NCBI GenBank assembly: GCA_036426205.1
Contig: CM071567.1
Span: 289,851,141-289,915,140 of the forward strand
Reading direction: 5' to 3'
Length of the DNA stretch: 64,000 nucleotides
Origin: Ascaphus truei
Lineage: Eukaryota; Chordata; Amphibia; Anura; Ascaphidae
In this document: positions 22,963 through 32,979 of the stretch, piece by piece
How the letters are laid out: the number at the start of each line of letters is the position of its first letter
Numbering within the stretch: the first letter of the stretch is position 1
The notes under the pieces: generated by a model
What the model was told of the DNA's origin: nothing
What the model saw: only the letters and a program-made list of their open reading frames with translations
The model's database searches: none
Position numbers and translations under genes: made by a program

Positions 22963-23882
22963 ATTGGTCCAACCGTAAGATACTGTATGTCTGAGTAGTG
23001 CCCAGATTCACAGGGGAAATCAAAAAATAATAAAATTTTATTAAATCTACATAGATATTAAAAACACATATACATGATTAAAAATCCCTATTATGTAGAG
23101 TGGTGATAGTGTTTTGTCATAAATCAATCGGTGTATTACCATATGTAAAACAATATCTTGACTTTCTGAATCACAGCTATATATACGGTCTCTTGACCAC
23201 AACCAATGGATATTGTAGGTGTATACACATGTATCAATCACAGCATGATCACTCGGAGGTGAAGCATAAACCAAGTGTGTACTACAGGGTTAATGCAAGG
23301 AGCATATACTGGTGTAATGTGGGACAAATAATACATCAAACAGAGAATGCAGTCATGTAGATTTATACCAAAGCTGATGTCATAATATACAGATGGTGCA
23401 TATATACAGTATCAAGGCAGAAATTGTACATATATCTCTGCTATACTCCGTTTGTGTAATGAGCCCTCAGGTTCTCCCAACAAAAACAGTGCTGTTTATT
23501 ATTGTTCAATATACTGAGCCAATGTCATGCAGTTAGATACACGCAATTAGAGGATACTCCGTGGTTATAAGGTAATATAATATAATTCACTATAGTAATC
23601 CTCAATACCCGTAAGTACAGCTCCTATATGGTGCCAGAGAGTGATTTCTCTACTGTATATATATATATCTGTGATTCAGAAAGTCAAGATATTGTTTTAC
23701 ATATGGTAATACACCGATTGATTTATGACAAAACACTATCACCACTCTACATAATAGGGATTTTTAATAATGTATATGTGTTTTTAATATCTATGTAGAT
23801 TTAATTTTTTTTTATTATTTTTTGATTTCCCCTGTGAATCTGGGCACTACTCAGACATACAGTATCTAACTGTTGGACCAAT
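22963..23882. mobile_element. Inverted-repeat element of 920 bp
   Basis: The left arm 22963 to about 23190 begins ATTGGTCCAAC; the right arm about 23658-23882 is its reverse complement and ends GTTGGACCAAT. The arms are nearly identical over more than 200 bp, including CTACATAGATATTAAAAACAC and ATCTTGACTTTCTGAATCACAG. The inner 470 bp have no coding frame. No target duplication is certain. It could be a foldback DNA transposon or a head-to-head pair of a short repeat. Confidence 0.75.
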
Positions 23883-24528
23883 CTATCTAGAAGAGAGATG
23901 AAAATAGTAGCGCCACTTACAAACCAGTGAACAATTGAATAACCTAAAAAGTTGCTATGCTTATTGATAAAAAACAATCCTATAGTACATATAATTATAA
24001 TAATATTAACTAGATAAAACACTCTATTACAAAAATATACAATATATAATAATTAAATAAAAATGTCCAATGGTAATAGTCCAAACCCCAAATGTATTCC
24101 TGATTGGTGATGCAGGAAATGTTTGTAGGATCCACGGGTCCACGGCTGCTCTCACATGGAAGAACCACTTCCAAGGCAAATTCTATAGAAACAAAAACAA
24201 AACAGAGAGTGCACCCCCCATAGTGTGATCCTGTACAGTTTAAAGGGGGGAGGGGTGTTGGTGGGGGGGGATTAAAAACACTTACAAAGAATAAGTGAAA
24301 ATAAAGTAATTTGTGACAATAATATCACCACCGATGCAGGCCGTCCCGTGAAGTCTTGGAATCCAACTGGAACCCTTGTGCTGTGCATCCGATAGTGTCC
24401 GCTCTTATCCGCAATCAATTGAAGTCCTCCACGCAGTGTGTCATCAGAGTAGGCCTCAAATTCAATCCTGCATGCTCCGGCCGTAAAGCACGCAGACAAC
24501 GTGATGACGTAATGTCGTAATTTTACGT

Positions 24529-24570
24529 CCCTGACGCGTTTCGTCACAATACTGCAACTTGATCAAAGGG
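24529..24570 (-). ncRNA. Hammerhead-like motif of Penelope terminal repeat
   Basis: On the minus strand: stem I CCCT/AGGG; box TTGATCA where CUGANGA is expected; a seven-pair stem II GTTGCAG/TTGTGAC (with G-U pairs); GAAA; palindromic CGCG; and a UC cleavage-type end. The core changes at positions 3 and 8 would be expected to block catalysis. Confidence 0.45.
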
Positions 24571-25380
24571 ATTTGTACACGAACAGTAGTGGCTGAATAT
24601 ATATACCAGAGTGTCTGCGAATCAATTGGTGCATCAATTTGTGATGCTTACGCCCCTACAAACGGGCCCAAATGTATGTAATTAAAAATATCACTTAAAT
24701 TACTATTGGTACTCAAATCTGGATCGCAGAAAACCCAAGTATATAGTAATAATAATAGTATAACCACAAAATAAAATAGAATGATCCATAATCACAATAA
24801 AATTAATTATTTAAAACATCATTAAACTTATACCACTAAATAAAATTCGGAGAAATAGTTAATATATGATATAATCAATAATCATATAATAATTATAAAA
24901 AATGAATATGATAAAAACGAATACAATTTTAAACACTTGATCTCATAAATATTGTAATATGAAAGTATCAATCCTAAAGGTCTAAAACATATATATATAT
25001 ATCTCTGTGTGTTCTGACATTCAAAACTGCACACAACCATGATGATGACTAATAGTGCATCAATACATGCTAAGCGCAAATATCTAACTGCCCTACCACA
25101 CAGATAGAGTATTATAGCATTTTCCATACAGGATACTAATATAGTAAATGGAAGGGAAGGTGGATGGGAGGGGTATGGAAGCTTGGTAAGGATGGTGGGG
25201 TATAAAGAGGGGCGGGAAAGGGGGGTGGGGGGAAAGGTAAGGGGGGGAAAGGGAGAAGGGAGGGGAGGAGGGGAGAAGAGGGGGAGGGAAAGGGCAAGAT
25301 TGGGAAAAGGAAAAGGGAAGTAATGGGTCAGAGATGGGGGGAATGGACCAAAGAGCACAAAAACAGATCAAACCTATAGC

Positions 25381-26640
25381 TCATACCAGAGTACTGGTAT
25401 CCAGACATTCATTAAGACCCCCGGGGGTTAGTGTCCCCAACCGGTGGATCCAGAATGTCTCCCTTCTACACAAAGATTTAAAGCGATCCCCCCCTAGAGC
25501 ACAAGGAGGAATGTGATCAATACCCATAATACTCATGGATCCAGGATCCTTGTGATGTACAGATGCAAAATGTTTGGGTATACTATGGGTGTTGACTCCA
25601 TTGATCACATTCCTCCTATGCTCCAGGAACCTGGTACTAAGGGGTCGTGTGGTGCGACCTACATATTGAAGGCCGCAACCACATTGCAGGAGATAGACGA
25701 CAAATGTAGTCAGGCAGTTGATATTGCCCCTAACACTATATCATCCACTCCTGAGATGGGAGACAAACTCCGATTTGGTATTTAAATGTTTACATGTAAT
25801 GCAACGGCTTCTGCCACATCTCTGGTTACCCACCTGGCCCAAAGATGTAGCATCGGCAGTCACAACTAATGGTCTCATATTACTAGGAGCTAAAATGTTT
25901 TTAATGTTTTTTGCCTTCCTGTATGTAATAGGTATTTTCTCTGGAAGTATGTTACCTAAATGTGGATCGCACTTTAAAATGCTTCAATGAGTATTAAGAA
26001 TACCCTGGATAGATCTGTGGGATTGGTTGAAGGTGGTAATAAACCGTGAAACCCCATCGGTGTTTACTGATCTTTTCCTTGGTGCCTTGTAGCTGGTGTG
26101 TTTAATTGTAGAGCACTTATTAAGTAGCAATGATCTATCGGTGGCCCTTACCTTGCTGAAAGAGTCACAGACAAGATCAGGATCATATCCCTTCAACAAA
26201 AATTTGTTACTCAGTTCTTTTGATTGGTTAATAAAGTCACTTTCCCTGGAACAGTTTCTTTTGAGACGATGAAACTGTCCCAGGGGGATGCTCCTGAGCC
26301 ACTGTGCATGGTGGTTACTGGATGCATTAACATAATTGTTAACTGCAACGGGCTTGAAATGTGTGGTAGTAATGATATTACCATTTGGATCTGAAGTTAA
26401 AATAAGATCCAAAAATACCACTGATTTTGGACTGATATCAAATGTAAATTGCAAGCCCATATCATTGTGATTGAAGGATTCCAGGACATTGGAAAAAACT
26501 GTGAGATCACCCTCGCAAATGATAATAATATCATCGATGAAACGGCCATAGAATACGATACCCCCCCAGCTCCAAATTTTGCCAGACAGATGTTTCTTCC
26601 CAAAATCCCATAAAGAGATTGGCATAGCTGGGTATATCTG
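25381..26640 (-). pseudogene. Penelope-like RT (C-terminal half) and GIY-YIG endonuclease, downstream tandem copy
   Basis: The frame runs from RT through to the endonuclease. It contains the RT catalytic motif as FIDDIII, the fingers/thumb sequence FDISPKSVVFLDLIL, a basic linker, and the endonuclease ending ...GGLNECLDTSTLV at 25381. The GIY-YIG block (LLQCGCGLQYVGRTTR-like) lies near 25640-25690. There is one in-frame stop, TGA at 25984-25986, where the other copy has Trp (after ILNTH). At the upstream edge, just after the truncation at 26637, a small frameshift separates the first residues. The long proline-rich N-terminus in the same frame is translated 3' UTR and not part of the protein. 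Confidence 0.75.
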
Positions 26641-26968
26641 TGTGTTCTGACATTCAAAACTGCACACAAACATGATGATGACTAATACTGCATCAATGCA
26701 TGATGAGCGCAAAATTCTATCTGCCCTAACACACAGATAGAGTAAAAAAGCGTTTTCCATACAGGATATTAATATGGTATAAAGGAAAGGGGAAGTGGAA
26801 GGGAAGGGTAGGGAAGGAATGGGGGAAAGGGAGAGGAAGGGGGGAGGGGGGGAAGGGGAGGGAGGGAGGGGGGGAAAGGGGAGGAGGGCAAGGAAAAAGG
26901 GAAGAAGAAAAAGGCCAGAGATGGGGGGGAATGGACCAAAGAGCACAAAAACAGACCGAACCTATAGC

Positions 26969-28563
26969 TCATACCAGAGTACTGGTATCCAGACATTCAT
27001 TAAGACCCCCGGGGGTTAGTGTCCCCAACCGGTGGATCCAGAATGTCTCCCTTCTACACAAAGATTTGAAACGATCCCCACCTAGAGCACAGGGAGGAAT
27101 GTGATCAATACCCATAATACTCATGGATCCAGGATCCTTATGATGTACAGATGCAAAATGTTTAGGTATACTATGGGTGTTAACTCCATTGATCACATTC
27201 CTCCTATGCTCCAGGAACCTAGTACTAAGGGGTCGTGTGGTGCGACCTACATATTGAAGGCCGCAATCACATTGCAGGAGATAGACAACAAATGTAGTCA
27301 GGCAGTTGATATTGCCCCTAACACTATATCGTCCACTCTTGAGAGGGGAGACAAACTCCGATTTGGTGTTTAAATGTTTACATGTAATGCAACGGCTTCT
27401 GCCACATCTCTGGTTACCCACCTGGCCCAGGGATGTAGCATCGGCAGTCACAACTAATGGTCTCAATTTACTAGGAGCTAAAATGTTTTTAATGTTTTTT
27501 GCCTTCCTGTATGTAATAGGTATTTTCTCTGGAAGTATGTTACCTAAATGCGGATCGCACTTTAAAATGCTCCAATGAGTATTGAGAATACCCTGGATAG
27601 ATCTGTGGGATTGGTTGAAGGTGGTAATAAACCGTGAAACCCCATCGGTGTTTATTGATCTTTTCCTTGGTGTCTTATAACTAGTCTGTTTAATTGTAGA
27701 GCACTTATTAAGTAACAATGATCTATCGGTGGCCCTCACCTTGCTGAAAGAGTCACAAACAAGATCAGGATCATATCCCTTCAACAAAAATTTGTTACTC
27801 AGTTCCTTTGATTGGTTAATAAAGTCACTTTCCCTGGAACAGTTTCTTTTAAGACGATGAAACTGTCCCAGGGGGATGCTCCTGAGCCACTGTGCGTGGT
27901 GATTACTGGATGCATTAACATAATTGTTAACTGCAACGGGCTTGAAATGTGTGGTAGTAATAATATTGCCATTTGGATCTGAAGTTAAAATAAGATCCAA
28001 AAATACCACTGATTTTGGACTAATATCAAATGTAAATTGCAAGCCCATATCATTGCGATTGAAGGAATCCAGGACATTGGAAAAAAACTGTGAGATCACC
28101 CTCCCAAATAATAATAATATCATCGATGAAACGGCCATAGTATACGAGACCCCCCCCCAGCTCCAAATTTTGCCAGACAGATTTTTTTCCCAAAATCCCA
28201 TAAAGAGATTGGCATAGCTGGGGGCAAATCTCGTCCCCATGGCCGTTCCACAGATCTGTAAATAATAAGAATCCTCAAATAAAAAATAATTGTGATTTAA
28301 TATAAATGTAATACTATCTAATATAAATTTCTTGTGAATAGTAGGAATAGAGGAATCCGTGCTCAGCCAGAAGTCTATGGCTTCGATCCCCCTGGAATGA
28401 CCTAGAGATGTGTACAATGAGGACACATCACATGTGGCCCATAAATAACTGGGCTTCCATTTAATCCCGGAGATGGAGTCGATGACATGTAGCGTATCCC
28501 GAATGTGTGACCTGAGCTTAGCTACAAAGGGTTGGAGATAATAATCCACATACTGGGATAGGC
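26969..28563 (-). pseudogene. Penelope-like RT and GIY-YIG endonuclease, upstream tandem copy
   Basis: An apparently open frame of about 530 codons begins after the inverted terminal sequence with the RT segment SQYVDYYLQPFV (the 5' part is missing). It continues through a D-V-SSLYTS motif, MGTRFAPSYANLFMGFWE, the linker, two Cys pairs (RCGRSRCITCKH), the GIY-YIG domain (VVYLLQCDCGLQYVGRTTR) and EHR. Compared with the tandem copy it has two extra C in a C-run near 28150 and one extra A near 28081. Together these keep the frame open but replace the segment holding FIDD. So the ORF looks intact while the RT active site is out of frame. Confidence 0.8.
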
Positions 28564-28605
28564 CAGATTGATAAAGTTGCAGTATTGTGACGAAACGCGT
28601 CAGGG
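28564..28605 (+). ncRNA. Hammerhead-like motif, inverted partner
   Basis: Plus-strand partner of 24529-24570: box TTGATAA, the same stem II GTTGCAG/TTGTGAC, then GAAACGCGTC and AGGG. Stem I has decayed on its 5' side because the truncated RT begins there. Confidence 0.4.
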
Positions 28606-28937
28606 ACGTAAAATAACGACATTACGTCATCACGTTGTCTGCGTGCTTTACGGCCGGAGCATGTAGGATTGAATTTGAGGCCTACTCTGATGACACACTG
28701 CGTGGAGGACTTCAATTGATTGCGGATAAGAGCGGACACTATCGGATGCACAGCACAAGGGTTCCAGTTGGATTCCAAGACTTCACGGGACGGCCTGCAT
28801 CGGTGGTGATATTATTGTCACAAATTGCTTTATTTTCACATATTCTTTGTAAGTGTTTTTAATCCCCACCAACCCCCCTCCCCCCATTAAACTGTACAGG
28901 ATCACACTATGGGGCGTGCACTCTCTCTTTTGTTTTT

Positions 28938-28939
<2 letters not shown>

Positions 28940-28980
<41 letters not shown>

Positions 28981-28996
28981 TATATATATATATAGT
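28940..28996. repeat. AT microsatellite
   Basis: (TA)n interrupted by CTCTG, at the outer edge of the Penelope inverted terminal segment. The left partner shows only a short A-rich run. Confidence 0.9.
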
Positions 28997-29049
28997 TGCA
29001 TGATGAAGCCACTGTATAAATGAATGTGTGAAGGGTGGGTATCGGGCCA

Positions 29050-30250
29050 GTGTGGCTTAACCCCTTAATTACCTTTGCGGTTATTATCCGAGAAAGTGTT
29101 TAAGGGGTTAATTGATATCTGAATGTAATTGCAATGTATTGGCTATGTATTGGCTATGTATTTTGTGGGCAATGAAAGACAAGGATGTTGCTGGCGACAG
29201 GGGCTTCTTATTGATGAGGTCAGTAGTACTGTATTAATTTTAATATGCAAGTTAATGTGTTTAATTATGAGCAAATAATCTATTATCCCTATCTGGATAA
29301 TAGTTATTTTGCACATTATTGTACTGTAGGTGTTTGGGGGGGGAGGGGAGGTGATGTATGTATTGAATGTATAGGCCAGGTTTATTTTTTTTACATTCAG
29401 GGTTTGTTCCTTGGTTCTGTGTGGGGGCACCGCGGAGCCGTAGGTGCGGAGATGAACCGGTGGTCCCACATCCGTGGGGGCACCGCGGACATGTAGTGAG
29501 CACTCGTGAGTTCCCCAGACCCCTGTGAGAACCACCCGAGGCCCCGCAGACACCTGTGGGTCTGACCCGGGGCTCCCAGACATCCGCGGGCCTACCGTGG
29601 GGACCAAATTGTGGCCCACGGTGTCCCAAGGAGACCACCTGGGGGCCATGGCACTTGGCGGAACCCACCAACAGGCCTCCATAACCTGTGTGAAACATGT
29701 TGCTGGTACCCTGTAGGTCTGTCAGGTGACCCGCCAGCCCGTCGGGGACTCGCGTGGGGCTGGGGTATGAACCCTGTATGTAAAAGAATAAATCATGTAT
29801 TTATGGGGGGGGGCACAGGGGGTGGGTAATGTATTTAATAAATAGAATGATGCTTATTGTGGGGCAGTGTATTGTTTTTATTGTGGGTACTGGGGGTGGG
29901 GGGATGGGGTATTGGCCCCAAGGGTATGTGGGTAAGCATCCCTTGTGTGTAGTGGGTGAGGGTGGTTAGGCCTCACGGGGTGGGGGGTTAGTGTGGGAGG
30001 GTATGTAGGCCTCCCGAGTTGTGAGTGAGGGTGGGTTAACCCCTTAATGACTGTAGCGGTTAATAACCGCTATGGTGATTTAGGGGTTAGGGGACATTAC
30101 ATTGGAGGTTTTTATTCTTGTGTGTTTTTTGCAGCAGCGGAGGGGGCATGGCCATGATGAAGATGAGGATGGCCTTCATCGTGGCAGCCGGAAATGGGTG
30201 AGTGCTATATGTATTTAATGTATTGATTGGTGTTTATGTATTTTAAATAC
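29050..30250 (-). repeat. Right arm of the large inverted repeat
   Basis: Inverted match to 20660-21830. It carries in order the AACCCCTTAATT block, the TATTATCC..GGATAATA pair, the GC-rich minisatellite, GGGACTCGCGTGGGGCTG, and the GGGTTAACCCCTTAATGAC...AACCGCTATGG block. 29143-29230 (CAATGAAAGACAAGGATGTTGCTGGCGAC) matches 21770-21815. Confidence 0.85.
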
Positions 30251-30386
30251 ACAGGGTGTGTATGTTGTTTATTGCAATGTTTATTGGGGGCAAATGTCCC
30301 CAATAAACATGCTATTCTGCCTTAACCCCTTCATTGCCTTAGCCGATATCCACTATGGTAATGAAGCAGCATTTATGTATTTTAAT

Positions 30387-30660
30387 AATATTGTGCAGAA
30401 GAAGAGGGGCTCCTGAGCTGAACCGCATTGATTTGTGGCTCAGAGACCCCCTGCTTCCCGAATTACAGGCCCCGGTTTGGGGCATCAGTTACAGTGTCGC
30501 CGCCATATTTATAGCAGGCACGGCGCGAATGGGGTGCTATAAAGATGGCGGCGACACTGCCACCCGATGATACATACCGGGGCCTGTAACTCGGGAAGCA
30601 GGGGGTCCCTGGTCCACAAAGCAATGCAGTTCAGCTCAGGGGACCCCCTGCTCACAGTGC
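30387..30660. repeat. Hairpin repeat 1
   Basis: Inverted arms: TGAGCTGAACCGCATTG...CCCTGCTTCCCGAATTACAGGCCCCGG on the left and its complement, CCGGGGCCTGTAACTCGGGAAGCAGGG...GTTCAGCTCA, on the right. The loop holds TGTCGCCGCCAT and its complement. No coding sequence. Confidence 0.8.
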
Positions 30661-30761
30661 ACTATTATTAAAAAAAATTCATGCTGCTTCGTTACCATAG
30701 CACATAGCCGCAAAGGTAAGGAATGATTTTTTATTTATATATGTGTTTTACTCATAGTGTA

Positions 30762-31010
30762 GATGTGCAGAGGTCTCCGGAGCTGAACCGCTTTGGTTTT
30801 AGGTCCGGGGACCCCCTGCTTCCTGAGATACAGGCCCCTTTATGGGGTGACGGTATCCCTCTGCTTTGTTTACATTCCGCGGTCACGTGATCGGGACATG
30901 ATATGCAGAGGGATACCGGCACCTCATAAAGGGGCCTGTATCTCGGGAAGAATGGGGGTCCCCGGACGTGAAACCAATGCGGTTCAGCTCCGGAGACCCC
31001 CTGCACATGT
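30762..31010. repeat. Hairpin repeat 2
   Basis: GTGCAGAGGTCTCCGGAGCTGAACCGC to ATACAGGCCCC on the left is mirrored by GGGGCCTGTATCTCGGGAAG to CTCCGGAGACCCCCTGCAC on the right. The centre contains CGGTCACGTGATCGGG. It is related to hairpin 1 and to the half-copy at 17770. Confidence 0.85.
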
Positions 31011-32598
31011 ACACTATGAGTTAAAGTTGTTTTGAAATGTTTTTATTTTGCCGATGTTTGCGCAGAGAAAGCGGCGGGTCTCTCTCTGCTGCAAACACAT
31101 ATCGGCAGAAACGGCCTATCGCCAGGTTATCGGGAGCCAGGATTTTTTATCACCGGCTCATCGGCGTTTTGCTTTCGCAGAGATTCGGCAGGGATCGGCA
31201 TGGATTCGGTCCTTACTGAATATTGCGAGGGCAAATCGCCCAAATCATGCCTATCGGCAACACTTGCCGAAGAGATTTTTTCGGCGCTTAGTGCATGAGG
31301 CCCTAAGTCTCTGTGACTCTCCCTGTTTTTCATCTGGCATCTTAACAGATCATTAGAGTCTTGTACTATTAATTAAAGTGCTTGTTTGGCATTTATTAAT
31401 ATTTTGAATGTGAATAAAGTGCTTTTTGTAGATGAGTTAGTGGGCTTGCCAGCAGATACAGCAACTGTCACTGATGGCAGTAGTTGTGGTTGTACTGGCT
31501 AATCCCTAGTGTTAGAAAACTAGGAGAAAGCACACCCTTTTGATAGCACTCATTGTATAATATGATATGATGATGAATTTAAAATCAAATTTTAATGATA
31601 TTAAAAATAAAAAAAAGGGGGATAAATGTGTATGTGAAACTTGATACAACTAAAGTGTATAGGAGTGAATATGTCACTGAGGTGACTAAACATATAAAAC
31701 AAACAGAGACGCTATATACATTAATGTCAAAAACTGAAACAAAGGGGATATCATGAAAAGCAATGAAAAATTAAACTGATAATATTTATAAACTCAATAG
31801 GTCACAGTCTTTCATGGATAACCCCTAGGTACAGCACTAAAAGTATATATTAAAAAACCTGTATATAGTAGACAGGTAGCGTAAAGACTGATAGTGTAAA
31901 TGCTTAATAATAAATTACGTATATTTGTTCCTTCAAAGACCTACAATTATGCAATAGATGGTAGAATACCTCATGTGATAGCTATTTTACACAGACACAC
32001 AAAATGTGTTAGAATGCCTAGAGGCACGAATCAATGTTCGTATCAATTTATAGCCTCATTAACAAATAAATAGCTATTTGAAATATACAAATATATAGCC
32101 AGTGCAATAAGCACACAAAGTGTGTAAATATAGCTCAGAGGCACGGATCAAGTCCGTATCAAGTTATAGCCTCCTAAATAAATCTATTATGCACTATTAG
32201 TAAAAAGCAGGTCAATAGCTCACAAAGAGTCAAAAATATGTGGTCAGGAACAAGTATATCGCAGACAGACAGGGTGTTCAAATAGAGTAACACACAACTG
32301 GTAAATCAACCAACATCAATATTGGCTAGATGATGTGCCAAAAGGAGCAATCAAAAGACACTGCAACTGTATCTAAGTAAATGCCTCATATATTGCTACT
32401 ACCATCGTCACAGAGTAGCATTAATTCAATTCAGTTCAGTGTCAAAAATACAATCCAGGCTCGGCTGGCAACTTTCAAAGTGTGTGTGTTTGTATCAGAC
32501 CTGCAACGTAGCGACTTGCGGATCCTACCGGCACTCAGATGTGCCTATCACCCTTGTTGCTGTGTACAGACGTCATGACGTCAGTCTAGTCCCGCCTC

Positions 32599-32640
32599 CC
32601 ACCTGACGTACGTTTCGCAGAGGCGCTTTGTCAAAGGTGG
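32599..32640 (-). ncRNA. Hammerhead-like motif in Penelope terminal repeat
   Basis: Minus strand: six-pair stem I CCACCT/AGGTGG; box TTGACAA; stem II GCG/TGC with loop CCTC; GAAA; palindromic stem III CGTACG; cleavage-type UC. All hammerhead elements occur in order, but the catalytic box deviates from CUGANGA at positions 3 (U) and 8 (A). Confidence 0.5.
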
Positions 32641-32979
32641 TGACGCCTAGATCGACGGAGGAGGTATTTATATGCAGCTAATCACCAATGGAGCAGTGAT
32701 GTCGGGCAGCTGAGATTAACCCTCTTATGGCTACTAGACAAACTTGAATAGCGGAGAGACGATATTAATATGAAGGGGTAGAAATAAAGAATAAGTCACA
32801 GTTAGTGTCTTAAAGACACAGTGTATTCATTTTGTCAGAAAGACTGTAAGGGTTCCAGATGCGGACAAAGTGAAGTCTTTACCAGGTAAGAATAATGATG
32901 TAGATGAAAATATGGAGAGAGTTAGATTAAAGGAAGGATATCACCTCCAACAGTGACTTAACATATCATCAGATATAAT

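Larger units (their letters stand above)
24190..28940 (-). mobile_element. Penelope-like cluster with tandem and inverted partial copies
   Basis: Minus-strand Penelope sequence is arranged as two head-to-tail, 5'-truncated units: 26637-28563 and about 24190-26636. RT plus endonuclease of the first (26969-28215) repeats in the second (25381-26640), and both have the same G-rich 3' UTR (26640-26968 and 25000-25380). The outer ends, about 24190-24590 and 28564-28940, are inverted copies of each other and each contains a hammerhead-like motif. Penelope-like elements are known for such 5'-truncated tandem and inverted arrangements (pseudo-LTRs). Confidence 0.8.
18681..31303. mobile_element. Possible 12.6-kb foldback element with nested insertions
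   Basis: The left end GGGCTCTATGCATAAAGCGCC (18681) matches the reverse complement of the right end GGCGCTTAGTGCATGAGGCCC (ending 31303) at most positions. Both sides then run into Z-form words of the type GCCGAAAA/TTCGGC, and both have TATTCAGTAA. Inside are the clear inverted arms 20660-21830 and 29050-30250. The middle has been filled by MITE, inverted-repeat and Penelope insertions. The target duplication is not evident, so the two ends may belong to separate copies of one repeat family. No transposase is seen. Confidence 0.35.

Noticed and set aside
24882..25371. Pro/Phe-rich frames (also 26769-26996)
   Set aside because: Translations of the G/A-rich Penelope 3' UTR, not protein.
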